Shown here: positions 1 through 8,009 of the stretch, piece by piece
Position numbering within the stretch: the first letter of the stretch is position 1
Layout: every line of letters starts with the position of its first letter
Assembly (NCBI RefSeq): GCF_011761185.1
Contig: NZ_JAAOYM010000001.1
Span: 2,356,001-2,420,000, forward strand
Direction of reading: 5' to 3'
Origin: Saccharomonospora amisosensis
GTDB lineage: Bacteria; Actinomycetota; Actinomycetes; Mycobacteriales; Pseudonocardiaceae
DNA length: 64,000 bases
Program-made: the position numbers and the translations under genes
Notes under the pieces: generated by a model
What the model saw: only the letters and a program-made list of their open reading frames with translations
Databases searched by the model: none
What the model was told of the DNA's origin: nothing

Positions 1-1
1 G

Positions 2-226
2 TTCTACCGCGCGGCCGCGGCCGACGAGAACTTCGCCCGGCACGCCCTGGACGTCTTCGCCCGCACCCGCCGCCCCGGCGAGGTGTTCACACTGCGCCGC
101 AATCTGCGGCTCGCATCGGCCGCGCTGCGGCGAGCCCGGGGCCGCGTGCATACGCTTCGAGCCATCGCCGCCGAGCTCCGCCGCGACGTCAACGCGCGCC
201 GCGAGCGCGCGGCCATCGGCCGGTGA
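2..226 (+). CDS. C-terminal end of an unidentified protein (5' end outside window)
   Basis: Only the last 74 codons are present, ending in TGA at 224-226. The visible peptide begins FYRAAADENFARHALDVFAR and is very rich in arginine and alanine, with an amphipathic helical look and no recognisable motif. I do not recognise the family. The frame is supported by strong third-position GC and by the clean stop 40 bp before the convergent serine hydrolase. It runs toward its neighbour, so the two genes share a short 3' intergenic space with no obvious terminator. Confidence 0.55.
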   Translation, partial: FYRAAAADENFARHALDVFARTRRPGEVFTLRRNLRLASAALRRARGRVHTLRAIAAELRRDVNARRERAAIGR

Positions 227-265
227 CGACGGGCGCGCCGCGCCGCGCCGGTCCTGCCGACCGCC

Positions 266-1432
266 TCAGGTGGCTGCGGAACCCCTCGCCTCACCGAGCG
301 CCGCGTAGGTGGCCGCCAGCAAAGCGTTGCCGCGCGAGGGATTGAGCAGCCCCGGCTCCATCGCGTTCGGAACGTAGGCCAGTGTCAGGTCGCGGTCGAG
401 ATCGTTGACCACCAGCGAGCCGCCGAAACCCGCCCACCAGCAGACGTCGCCGCCGGGTACGGCGGGCACCGCGGCCGCCGGGCCCACCGCGAGGCCCGCA
501 CCGAACCGCACGGACGTACCCAGTACCAGGTCGGTTCCCTGGCCGCGCGGTCGCAGCGCCGCCCGCACCGTCCGCTCGGACAGCAGCCGCACGCCCGCTG
601 ACTCGCCACGGCCGGAGAGCAGCGCCTGCACCCGCGCGACCGAGCGTGCGTTGCCGTGGCCACCCGCGGCGCCGATCTCCGCACCCCGCCAGCCGGGCGT
701 GCTCGTCACCGACACGGGCACCACCGGGTTGGTCAGTGTCCTGGCGGCGATGCTGTCGGGGTCCCATGCCGTGCCCCGGGACGGCATCGCCGGGGGTGGC
801 ACCAGTGTCGCGATCCGGTCGGCGTACTCGGGAGGGGTCCCGATGTGGAAGTCGGCGGCCAGCGGTGCCGCCAACTCGGCGGCGAAGAACCGGCCGAGCG
901 AGGTCCCCGTCACGCGCCGGACCAGCTCCCCGAGCAGGTGCCCGTAGCTCAGCGCGTGGTAACCCGAGCGCGTGCCAGGGGGCCACCACGGTGGCTGCTC
1001 GGCGAGCCGTGCCGCCGCCGGTTCGGTGTCGTACAGCTCTTTCAGGGTGATCGGGTCGGCCCAACCGGACACGCCCGAGGTGTGGGACAGCAGGTGGCCC
1101 ACCTCGACGCCGTCCTTGCCGGCGGCGGCGAACTCCGGCCAGTAGCGCGACACCGGTGCGTCCAGTTCCAGCTCGCCACGGTCCACCAGCAACAGCACGG
1201 CCAGTGCCGTCATCGGCTTGGTCACCGAGTACACGTTGACGATGGTCTCGGCCGCCCACGACCGGTGGTCGTGCTCGCCCATCCGCCCGCCGTGCAGGTC
1301 CACCACCACCTCACCGCCGACCGACACGCACACCGACGCGCCGACGTCGGTGCCCGAGGCGAGGGAGCGCTCGAGCAAGGCCCGCAGCGAGGCGAACCGG
1401 TCCTGGCAGTGCCCTGCCACGACAGCGGTCAT
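266..1432 (-). CDS. Serine hydrolase of the beta-lactamase/EstB esterase family
   Basis: A 388-residue class C beta-lactamase-fold hydrolase, probably a cytoplasmic esterase since no signal peptide is seen. The catalytic SxxK motif is SVTK at residues 69-72, and the second motif is around Tyr159 (YHALSY). HTSG at 118-121 is the usual family landmark. Its ATG overlaps the stop of the upstream monooxygenase by 4 bp, so the two are translationally coupled. A Baeyer-Villiger monooxygenase makes esters or lactones, so an esterase acting on that product is the natural reading of the pair. The substrate is unknown. A role in beta-lactam resistance is unlikely for this subfamily. Confidence 0.85.
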   Translation of the reverse strand: MTAVVAGHCQDRFASLRALLERSLASGTDVGASVCVSVGGEVVVDLHGGRMGEHDHRSWAAETIVNVYSVTKPMTALAVLLLVDRGELELDAPVSRYWPEFAAAGKDGVEVGHLLSHTSGVSGWADPITLKELYDTEPAAARLAEQPPWWPPGTRSGYHALSYGHLLGELVRRVTGTSLGRFFAAELAAPLAADFHIGTPPEYADRIATLVPPPAMPSRGTAWDPDSIAARTLTNPVVPVSVTSTPGWRGAEIGAAGGHGNARSVARVQALLSGRGESAGVRLLSERTVRAALRPRGQGTDLVLGTSVRFGAGLAVGPAAAVPAVPGGDVCWWAGFGGSLVVNDLDRDLTLAYVPNAMEPGLLNPSRGNALLAATYAALGEARGSAAT

Positions 1433-2787
1433 GCCGCCGCCCTCCTGGCCCCTCGCAGCAGTTCCTTGCGCAGGTCGGCGACGTAGCGGTTGAAGTCAAC
1501 CTGGATGGTGTGGCGGGGGGAGTCGTAGAAGTGTCCAAGATGGTCGCGTTCGTCGCGTTCGATGGTGGCCAGCATCTCCTCCTCCGGTGGCAGCACGTAC
1601 CAGCCCTTCAGCAGCGCCGCGACGAGCTTGCTCTGCTGCTCGGCGAAGTTGACCAGGGTCGGATTCGGCTGTGCGAGGCCGAGGTAGAACAGGTTCGGGA
1701 TTCCTGGTTTGATCATCCGCTTGAACAGCCGCAGCCGGTGCCGTTCGTCGGGCAGCAGCGCCGGGTCGTCGAAGAACGGGAAGCTCATCTCGTACCCCGT
1801 GGCGCACACGATCACGTCGACGTCCTCGACACTGCCGTCGGCGAACCGCACCCGGCTGCCCTCCAGCGCCGAGATGGCGGGTTTGACACCGATGTCGCCG
1901 GAGCCGACCCGCGTGAGGAACTCGCCGCTCACCGACGGGTGCGCCGAAAGGGGTTCGTGGTCGGGCGCGGGCAGGCCGTAGTTCTCCATCGGCCCCAGCG
2001 TCTTCTTGATCATGCGCCGCGCCATCGCGAGGCCGACCTTCCTCGGCAGCCAGGGTGGCCTGGACATCTTGTCGGCGGGTACGCCCTTGCGGTACTTCGA
2101 CAGCACCCAGACCCCTCGCCTGGCCGAGACCCACAGCCGTTGTGCGATGAACCGCTGGGACAACTCGGAGGCGATGTCGAGCCCGGAGTTGCCCAGCCCC
2201 ACCACGACGATCCGCTTGCCGTGCATGTCGACCGGCTCACCCGGATGGCGATAGCTGCGGCTGTGGATGAGTTCGCCGTCGAAGGTACCCGGGTAGTGCG
2301 GCAGCCTCGGCTTCCAGTGGTGCCCGTTGGCGACCACGAGCGCGTCGTAGCCGCGCTCCTCGCCGCCGGAGAGCCGCACGGCCCAGCGTCCGTCCCCGGT
2401 CCGGCGCGCGTGCTTCACCTCGGTGTTGAAGGTGATGCTGTCGCGCAGGCCGAAGTGATCGACGTAGTCGTGGAAGTACCGCAGAACCTGCGAGTGGTGC
2501 GGGAAGTCGGGCCAGTCGGCCGGTACCGCGAAGTCCTCGAACGCCATCCGCCACTTCGACGTGTCGATGTGCAGGCTGCTGTAGCAGGCGGAGCGCCCGT
2601 TGGGGTTGCGGTAGTACCAGTTGCCGCCGATGTCGTCGGACATCTCGAAGCAGTCGTAGTCGATCCCGTGGTCGGCCAGCCGCTTGGCGGTGGTGAACCC
2701 GGAGACTCCCGCGCCGATGATGCAGACCCTGGGTGGGTTCCCCGCACCCGCTTCCCGTCGTGTCAGTTCAGCTCGCCACAACGCCAC
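1429..2787 (-). CDS. Flavin-containing / Baeyer-Villiger-type monooxygenase
   Basis: An FAD- and NADPH-dependent monooxygenase of about 452 residues. With the GTG at 2787 as residue 1, the FAD-binding motif GAGVSG is at 25-30, the flavin-monooxygenase fingerprint FxGxxxHxxxY at 169-179 (FDGELIHSRSY), and the NADPH-binding GLGNSG at 197-202. The frame stays open upstream to 2928, but that would run through the putative operator at 2818-2831 and into the divergent metallo-hydrolase, so I prefer the internal GTG. No strong ribosome site marks it, so the start is uncertain. It is the first gene of a two-gene unit with the esterase. Expected reaction: ketone to ester/lactone, or N/S oxidation. Confidence 0.85.
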   Translation of the reverse strand: MALWRAELTRREAGAGNPPRVCIIGAGVSGFTTAKRLADHGIDYDCFEMSDDIGGNWYYRNPNGRSACYSSLHIDTSKWRMAFEDFAVPADWPDFPHHSQVLRYFHDYVDHFGLRDSITFNTEVKHARRTGDGRWAVRLSGGEERGYDALVVANGHHWKPRLPHYPGTFDGELIHSRSYRHPGEPVDMHGKRIVVVGLGNSGLDIASELSQRFIAQRLWVSARRGVWVLSKYRKGVPADKMSRPPWLPRKVGLAMARRMIKKTLGPMENYGLPAPDHEPLSAHPSVSGEFLTRVGSGDIGVKPAISALEGSRVRFADGSVEDVDVIVCATGYEMSFPFFDDPALLPDERHRLRLFKRMIKPGIPNLFYLGLAQPNPTLVNFAEQQSKLVAALLKGWYVLPPEEEMLATIERDERDHLGHFYDSPRHTIQVDFNRYVADLRKELLRGARRAAA

Positions 2788-2817
2788 CCGATCATGGTGC
2801 CGCTCGGCAGCTAACGA

Positions 2818-2831
2818 AGCAAGTGCTTGGT
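2818..2831. promoter_or_regulatory. KstR2-like palindromic operator
   Basis: AGCAAGTGCTTGGT matches the published mycobacterial KstR2 consensus AnCAAGnnCTTGnT at every fixed position. Its CAAGTGCTTG core (2820-2829) is a perfect palindrome. It lies in the space between the divergent monooxygenase and metallo-hydrolase genes. KstR2 is a TetR-family repressor of sterol ring C/D catabolism genes. Whether this organism has KstR2, and whether it binds here, is inference. Confidence 0.5.
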
Positions 2832-2902
2832 TGAGACCAGCAGGGGCGTCGCGTCGCGCTGCCGCCACGGGAGTTTGGGTGTTGCATTGGCCTGTGGGGC
2901 AC

Positions 2903-3739
2903 GTGGGACGCGGCTTTGCGGGACGCACAGGCGGCGGTGGGGCGGCCGCTGGTCGGGCACTGGTTCCGTGGCGGATCGCGCCGCGGGTCTACTGCCTCGG
3001 TCCGTCCGGCAGGGCTGGGACCAACGTCTTCTTCGTGCGCTCGGCTACATCCTGGACACTCGTCGACACGGGCTGGGCGAGCGACGCCGACCGGATCGAG
3101 CGTGCCGCGGCCGCGTTGCTCGGCGGGGACACCCGCCCGGACGCGATCCTGCTCACCCACTGCCACCCCGACCACTCGGGCGCGGCGGAGCGACTGGCCC
3201 GCGACTGGGACTGCCCGGTCCACCTGCCTGCCGAGGAGGTGCCGATCGCCATCGGTGACTTCGCCGCGATGGTCGCCGACGCGGGACCACTCGACCGCTG
3301 GGTGGTGTTGCCGATGCTGCGTGCGCTCGGCAGGCGGCGGCGCGAGGCCGTGCTCGCCCGCTCGAGGCTGGACTGCTCCCTGCGTGCTTTCCGGCCCGGC
3401 ACGGACGTGCCCGGCATGCCCGGCTGGGAATGCGTGCCGACGCCGGGTCACACGCGTGGCCACGTGTCGTACTCCCGGCCTGCCGACGGCGTGCTCATCA
3501 CCGGTGACGCGGTGGTGACCCTGCGGGTCAACTCGCCTGCCGGGCTGCTACTGAGCAGGGAGGGGATCTCCGGGCCGCCGTGGTACACGACCTGGGACCG
3601 TCGGCTCGCCCGCGAGTCGGTCGCCAGGCTCGCCGACCTGGAGCCGAGCGTGCTCGCCTGCGGGCACGGCACCCCGATGACCGGACCGGACACCGCGGAG
3701 GCGCTTCGCGCTCTGGCCGAGCGTCTCGGCGGCCACTGA
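2903..3739 (+). CDS. MBL-fold metallo-hydrolase
   Basis: A zinc-dependent hydrolase of the metallo-beta-lactamase fold, about 278 residues, cytoplasmic. The metal site HCHPDHSG is near residue 85. Further downstream come the TPGHTRGHVSY segment, the GDAV strand and the C-terminal CGHGTPM histidine. The start is not certain: in-frame GTGs exist at 2879, 2894 and 2903, none with a good ribosome site. Conserved sequence (PWRIAPRVYCLG) begins about 20 residues after the last, so I use 2903. It is divergent from the monooxygenase-esterase pair and may act on the same pathway, for example on a thioester or lactone; the substrate cannot be read from the sequence. Confidence 0.82.
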   Translation: MGRGFAGRTGGGGAAAGRALVPWRIAPRVYCLGPSGRAGTNVFFVRSATSWTLVDTGWASDADRIERAAAALLGGDTRPDAILLTHCHPDHSGAAERLARDWDCPVHLPAEEVPIAIGDFAAMVADAGPLDRWVVLPMLRALGRRRREAVLARSRLDCSLRAFRPGTDVPGMPGWECVPTPGHTRGHVSYSRPADGVLITGDAVVTLRVNSPAGLLLSREGISGPPWYTTWDRRLARESVARLADLEPSVLACGHGTPMTGPDTAEALRALAERLGGH

Positions 3740-3877
3740 GCGCTGGAACTGCCCGCCGCCGCCGGATGTCAACGGCCCCACCGGCATGAGCACCGCCGCC
3801 GCGTTCCCCTTCCGGGGGTCGTCCGGTCGGCGGGTTCGTGCAGTAGCCGTCTCCGGACGGTCTACAGCCCTGAAGAG

Positions 3878-3897
3878 CGGAAGCGAGAGCGCTTCCG
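3878..3897. repeat. Short inverted repeat upstream of the DUF4397 gene
   Basis: CGGAAGC (3878-3884) and GCTTCCG (3891-3897) form perfect 7-bp arms around a 6-bp spacer, about 120 bp before the DUF4397 start. It could be an operator or a weak RNA hairpin in the leader. The rest of 3740-4015 shows no gene. Confidence 0.35.
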
Positions 3898-4015
3898 ACG
3901 AGATCACACGAACGCGATCACGGGCTGTGGCGCCGAACCGCAGGCGACGTCGGTGACGTCGATTGCGGACCAGCGCGGCGCTGACCCGGTCGAATCCCGA
4001 GAGAGGAGTTAGGCC

Positions 4016-4816
4016 ATGAGGTGGAAAACCATAGCGGCCGTGTTGTGCGGCGCGAGTTGCGCGCTCGCGTTGGCCCCTGCCGCGGCCGCTCAGCAGACCG
4101 CCACGGCTTACGTCGTGCACGGCATTCCGGACACCCCGGTCGACGTCTACGTCGACGGTGAACGCGCCATCGACGACTTCCAGCCGGGCACCGTCGAGGG
4201 GCCCGTTCAACTGCCCGCGGGGCCACACGAGGTCACGCTGTATGCCGCGAACACGCCCGACAACTCGGGTGCGCCACTGGTGCGGGCTGAGGCGAACGTG
4301 CAGGCGGGTGCCAACCTGAGTCTCGTCGCCCACCTGACCGTCGACGGGGAGCCGACGATCACACCGTTCGCCAACGACGTCGCGCCGGTCCCGGCAGGCG
4401 AAGCCCGGCTCGTGGTGCGACACACCGCGGCCGCCCCCGCGGTGGACGTGCGCGCGGGCGGTCAACCGGTGATCACCGGCCTGACCAACCCGAACCAGCG
4501 CGCGCTGCAGGTGCCATCGGGCACCGTGTCGGCCGATGTCACTCTCGCGGGCACCGACCAGGTGGTACTCGGCCCCGCGAACCTGAACCTGTCCGAGGGC
4601 ACGGCCACGTTCGTGCACGCAATCGGATCGGCGTCGGCGGGCAACCTCTCGCTGGTGTCGTTCACCGTCAGCGGGCTGCACAGCGCGCCATCCGGTGTCC
4701 CGGCTGGCTCCGGCACGCCAGCCTCGGGTGCACCGTGGGCCGCGCTGGGGGCGGTCGGGCTGCTCGTGCTGGCGAGCGGTGCCATGGCAGGGCGGTTGCG
4801 CCGGTCGCCGCGGTGA
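4016..4816 (+). CDS. DUF4397 domain-containing secreted, membrane-anchored protein
   Basis: A 266-residue cell-surface protein. It has a Sec signal peptide (about residues 1-26, ending AAAAQ), two tandem DUF4397-like beta domains (starting AYVVHGIPDTPVDVYVDG), and a C-terminal hydrophobic helix (about 238-257) followed by RLRRSPR. The tail looks like a sortase/anchor-type tail, but no LPxTG motif is visible. A ribosome site (AGAGGAG) precedes the ATG. The stop overlaps the GTG of the class F sortase gene, a common actinobacterial pairing in which the sortase is presumed to act on or beside the DUF4397 protein. Molecular function is unknown. Confidence 0.85.
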   Translation: MRWKTIAAVLCGASCALALAPAAAAQQTATAYVVHGIPDTPVDVYVDGERAIDDFQPGTVEGPVQLPAGPHEVTLYAANTPDNSGAPLVRAEANVQAGANLSLVAHLTVDGEPTITPFANDVAPVPAGEARLVVRHTAAAPAVDVRAGGQPVITGLTNPNQRALQVPSGTVSADVTLAGTDQVVLGPANLNLSEGTATFVHAIGSASAGNLSLVSFTVSGLHSAPSGVPAGSGTPASGAPWAALGAVGLLVLASGAMAGRLRRSPR

Positions 4817-5481
4817 CAAGACGGTTCACCGCGCGCGCGGGGGCGACGTGGCTCGGCCTCGCCATGGTCGTCACGGCGGGCACCGGATGGTTGAACACCG
4901 GGTCCGGCCCGACCGAACCGGCGGGGTTCGCAGACCCCTCCGCCCGTGGGTCCGCGGTGAGTTCACCGTGGACCCACGGGGCCTCCGGCGCACCCCCAGA
5001 GCAGGGTTCGCCCGGCAAGCACGACCCGGCCCGGGAGTCCGTCCGGGAGGTGCGGCTGCCTGAACGTGACGTGCGGATACCGGTGATCGCGGTGGGCGTG
5101 GCCGCTGACGGCACCATGCGAGTGCCCGAGGATGTGCGAGTCGCCGGTTGGTACCGCTTCGGTCCGAAACCGGGTGATCCTCGGGGCTCGGCGGTGATCA
5201 GCGGCCACATCAACGATCGGGACCAGGGCCGCGGTGTCTTCGGGGTGCTGACCGAGGTCACCGAGGGCGAGCCGGTGGTCGTCACCATGGCGGACGGCAG
5301 CGCCGTGCGCTATCGAGTGACAGCCCGAAGGCTCATCGACAAGGGCGAGGCTGACATGCCGCGCCTGTTCGAGCGCGACGGTGCCCCTCGACTCACGCTC
5401 ATCACCTGTGGCGGCCCGCTCGACCGATCGACGCACGACTACCGGGCCAACATCGTGGTGACCGCCGTGCCCAGCTCCTGA
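4813..5481 (+). CDS. Class F sortase
   Basis: A membrane-bound transpeptidase of 222 residues, placed outside the membrane by an N-terminal anchor (about residues 12-26). The sortase triad is visible: His132 in ISGHIND, Cys199 in LITCGG and Arg211 in DYRAN. The GTG start is chosen because it overlaps the stop of the DUF4397 gene (GTGA at 4813-4816), indicating translational coupling. The frame is open upstream, but inside the neighbouring gene. The last 43 bp overlap the convergent carbonic anhydrase gene. Class F sortases attach proteins to the cell wall or cross-link them; the exact target here is inferred to be the partner protein. Confidence 0.88.
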   Translation: MTRRFTARAGATWLGLAMVVTAGTGWLNTGSGPTEPAGFADPSARGSAVSSPWTHGASGAPPEQGSPGKHDPARESVREVRLPERDVRIPVIAVGVAADGTMRVPEDVRVAGWYRFGPKPGDPRGSAVISGHINDRDQGRGVFGVLTEVTEGEPVVVTMADGSAVRYRVTARRLIDKGEADMPRLFERDGAPRLTLITCGGPLDRSTHDYRANIVVTAVPSS

Positions 5482-6173
5482 CCCGGGACCGTGCCGAGAC
5501 CATGGCGCGCCACGACATGCACACGCCCGTTGTCGAGTTGGTAGGTGAGGCCCACCACGGCGCTGCGGTGCCCGGCGACCGCGTCGGCCAGCGGCCTCGA
5601 ACGGTCCAGGAGCAGTTCGGTGGTGTTGTGCACGTGGCGCCTGCCGATGGCGTCACTCTCGGTGATGCCGGCCGTGTGCGCGGTGACGATCTCAGGGCTG
5701 AGTCGCTCGACGATGTGCCGCAGAAAACCCGGCGGCATGACTCCGGTGTCGTAGGCCCTGATCGCGGAACCGATGGCTTCGCAGTTGTCGTGGCCGAGAA
5801 CGACGACAAGTGGTGCGCGCAGCGCCGTGACACCGAACTCGACGCTGGCGAGAACGTCGGTGCCGACCAGGTGGCCGACGGTACGCACGACGAACAGGTC
5901 ACCGAGCCCCCGGTCGAAGATGATCTCCGCTGCCAGCCGGGAGTCGGAGCAGCCGAGCACCACCGCGAACGGTCGCTGCGCGTTCACGCCCTGCCGCCTG
6001 GCAGCGTCCTGGTTGGGGTGCCGTGGCTGACCGGTGACGAACCGGCGGTTGCCTTCGAGCAGGGTTCGCAGGGCCCGCGCCGGGGTGGCTGGCCGGGCGG
6101 ATGCGGGCACGGTCGGTTGGTGTGGTGTTGCTCGCACGTTGGGAGTCCTCTTCGTGATCGTCGGCGCGTTCAT
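5439..6173 (-). CDS. Beta-class carbonic anhydrase
   Basis: A zinc enzyme that interconverts CO2 and bicarbonate, 244 residues. The zinc ligands and catalytic dyad are plain: Cys75-Ser-Asp77-Ser-Arg79 (CSDSR), His128 and Cys131 (GHDNC). The first 30 or so residues are a proline/threonine-rich leader that could be shorter in the real protein. It has no signal peptide, so it is cytoplasmic. The 3' end overlaps the convergent sortase gene by 43 bp. Upstream lies a possible promoter with an embedded palindrome (6312-6340). Confidence 0.92.
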   Translation of the reverse strand: MNAPTITKRTPNVRATPHQPTVPASARPATPARALRTLLEGNRRFVTGQPRHPNQDAARRQGVNAQRPFAVVLGCSDSRLAAEIIFDRGLGDLFVVRTVGHLVGTDVLASVEFGVTALRAPLVVVLGHDNCEAIGSAIRAYDTGVMPPGFLRHIVERLSPEIVTAHTAGITESDAIGRRHVHNTTELLLDRSRPLADAVAGHRSAVVGLTYQLDNGRVHVVARHGLGTVPGQELGTAVTTMLAR

Positions 6174-6311
6174 GGTTGCCCGCGCCGAGGAAGGCGCTGA
6201 GGTCTCCCTCGACCCGCGAGGTTGGCATCGCGGGCCGCCTGCGCCAGATCCGGATCGGCCGGATCGTGCTGACGACGAAAGCCGCTGGTGGAGGTACTCC
6301 CCTCCCCATCG

Positions 6312-6340
6312 AGATTGACGAAGTCTGGTTCGTCTGTCAA
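6312..6340 (-). promoter_or_regulatory. Candidate carbonic anhydrase promoter with overlapping palindrome
   Basis: On the minus strand, TTGACA (6340-6335), a 17-bp spacer and CAATCT (6317-6312) form a sigma-A-like promoter; the -35 is perfect and the -10 weak. The same bases hold an inverted repeat: GACGAA (6317-6322), spacer GTCTGG, TTCGTC (6329-6334). A repressor bound there would block the promoter. Distance to the ATG is about 140 bp. Confidence 0.4.
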
Positions 6341-6432
6341 GTCGCTAGTCCGGCTCGGCCTGCCGTGCGAGGGCTGGGCGGTGCCGGCGCGGGGCGGGCC
6401 GAGCCCCTCCGCTGTCACTCCCGGTGGCAAGC

Positions 6433-6449
6433 AAGTCCGCAGTGGACTT
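6433..6449. promoter_or_regulatory. Palindromic site 1 (AAGTCC-GCAGT-GGACTT)
   Basis: AAGTCC and GGACTT are perfect 6-bp arms around GCAGT. The inner 13 bases, GTCCGCAGTGGAC, recur exactly at 6542-6554. Two copies of one palindrome in a single control region suggest binding sites for a dimeric regulator of the transporter operon. Confidence 0.45.
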
Positions 6450-6540
6450 CCGGACTGCCGGTGGTTTCCGCCTCCGAAATGGTGTCCCGTGCGAATCTGG
6501 CAGTCATTTTTCCCTGTCGATACTCGATCTTTCGATCTGC

Positions 6541-6555
6541 TGTCCGCAGTGGACA
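6541..6555. promoter_or_regulatory. Palindromic site 2 (TGTCC-GCAGT-GGACA)
   Basis: A second copy of the 13-base palindrome of 6433-6449, with the same GCAGT centre and 107-108 bp downstream, i.e. about ten helical turns. Consistent with cooperative or looping regulation; no known regulator consensus is recognised. Confidence 0.45.
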
Positions 6556-6953
6556 AGGCGGCGAAAGGGCAGCGAGCCCCGACCCCCGCGAATCCCACGC
6601 GGGCTCGCATGTCGAACCGGTTCGCTCGCAAGGATGGATCCTGGTGTGACCGCGATGACGATGTGACGTAGCGAATCCATACGCCCGTAAGTAGCACGGC
6701 CATTTGGTACGGATGGAGTACTATTTTCCTTCAGATGAAGCGCGGAGTGTTACGACCAGGTCTCGATTGGCCGGTGGGTTCGTCGTTGTTGTCCGCCCGT
6801 TGTCGTAACGCCCGTTCCGAAACAGGTAGGTTGCTTAGGAACGACGAGAGGACGGGTCCCGAATGGCCCTGGCCGTCGTGCTGAACGTGACACGACGGGC
6901 ACGCGCGGTGATCGCGCCGGGCCACGCTCGTCCCACCCGAGTGAAAGGTGATT

Positions 6954-8009
6954 GTGGCCGCGATACGGACGGAAGGCCTCTACAAGATCTTCGGTCGGCG
7001 CGCCGACGAGGCGCTGCGTCGGCTGCGGGACGGGGCCACGAGCGAGGAGGTGACCTCGCTCGGAGTCACCGCTGCCGTCATCGACGTGACGTTCGAGGTG
7101 CGACCGGGCGAGATCTTCGTGGTGATGGGACTGTCGGGATCGGGCAAGTCCACGTTGATCCGGATGCTGAACGGACTGCTACCCGCCACGGCGGGGCATG
7201 TCTACGTCGGTGACGACGACGTGGCCGCGCTCGACGACGCCGCACTGCGAGAGTTGCGCCGCGACCGGATGAGCATGGTGTTTCAGCACTTCGCGCTGCT
7301 TCCGCATCGGACGGTGCTGGAAAACGCCGCGTACCCGCTGAAGGTGCGCGGGGTGAGCAAACCCGACCGTGCTGACAAGGCGAGGGAAGCGCTGGAGATG
7401 GTCGGGTTGAAGGGCTGGGAGGACCGGCTCCCGCACCAGCTCTCCGGTGGTATGCGGCAGCGGGTCGGCCTTGCCCGCGCGCTCGCCGCCGAGACCGAGA
7501 TCATGCTCATGGACGAGGCGTTCTCCGCGCTGGACCCGCTCATCCGCAGGGAGATGCAGGATCAGTTGCTGGAACTGCAGCATCGCCTCGGCAAGACCAT
7601 CGTGTTCATCACCCACGACCTGAACGAGGCCATGCGGCTGGGCGACCGGATCGCCATGATGCGCGCAGGCAGGATCGTGCAGATCGACACCGCCGAGGGC
7701 ATTCTGCGTTCGCCCGCCAACGACTACGTCGCCCAGTTCGTGCAGGACGTCGACCGCAGTCGGGTGCTGACGGCGGGTGCTGTCATGGAGCGCGCCGACG
7801 GTGGGACGCCCGACCCCGGCCAGCCAACGGTCGGGCCGGGCACACCGCTGGTGGAGGTGTTCGGAGCGGCCGCGAGCAGCGCCCTGCCGGTGGCCGTGGT
7901 GGACGAGACACAGCGCGTGGTGGGGGTCGTCGGGCGCGAGGCACTGCTCGCCGCGATGAGCGAGGACGGCTCCAACCACGCCGAGCGCGGGGAGGTCAGC
8001 CGTGGATGA
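6954..8009 (+). CDS. proV: Glycine betaine/proline ABC transporter, ATP-binding protein
   Basis: The ATPase of an osmoprotectant importer, 351 residues. Walker A GLSGSGKST is at 59-67, the ABC signature LSGGMRQR at 163-170 and Walker B IMLMDE at 183-188, followed by the H-loop THD. The last 90 residues are the regulatory CBS-like extension typical of ProV/OpuAA, shorter than in E. coli. I chose the GTG at 6954 because GAAAGG (6943-6948) is correctly spaced for it, whereas the GTG at 6948 lies inside that site. The stop overlaps the permease start by 8 bp. Order ATPase-permease-binding protein shows a complete osmolyte uptake operon. Confidence 0.93.
   Translation: MAAIRTEGLYKIFGRRADEALRRLRDGATSEEVTSLGVTAAVIDVTFEVRPGEIFVVMGLSGSGKSTLIRMLNGLLPATAGHVYVGDDDVAALDDAALRELRRDRMSMVFQHFALLPHRTVLENAAYPLKVRGVSKPDRADKAREALEMVGLKGWEDRLPHQLSGGMRQRVGLARALAAETEIMLMDEAFSALDPLIRREMQDQLLELQHRLGKTIVFITHDLNEAMRLGDRIAMMRAGRIVQIDTAEGILRSPANDYVAQFVQDVDRSRVLTAGAVMERADGGTPDPGQPTVGPGTPLVEVFGAAASSALPVAVVDETQRVVGVVGREALLAAMSEDGSNHAERGEVSRG

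Larger units (their letters stand above)
6341..6953. other. Long intergenic region before the glycine betaine transporter, no gene recognised
   Basis: About 600 bp without a convincing gene; the reading frames here show no coding-type codon bias. It is less GC-rich than its surroundings, especially about 6480-6740, as expected for a regulatory zone. It holds the twin palindromes at 6433-6449 and 6541-6555, a 12-bp palindrome CTTCAGATGAAG (6729-6740), and a pair of 8-bp arms GTTACGAC (6749-6756) and GTCGTAAC (6802-6809) that could close a 45-nt loop in the leader RNA. Confidence 0.6.

Noticed and set aside
266-1432. Beta-lactam resistance for the two serine hydrolases (also 21368-22888)
   Set aside because: Both belong to the broad EstB/DD-peptidase-like group, lack export signals and have no regulatory neighbours typical of resistance genes.
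1510-2814. 434-codon plus-strand frame opposite the monooxygenase
   Set aside because: No ribosome site, no recognisable domain; the opposite strand holds FAD and NADPH motifs.
6170-6703. 177-codon minus-strand frame upstream of the carbonic anhydrase
   Set aside because: Composition is unlike local genes, no domain is seen, and it covers the palindromes of the transporter control region.
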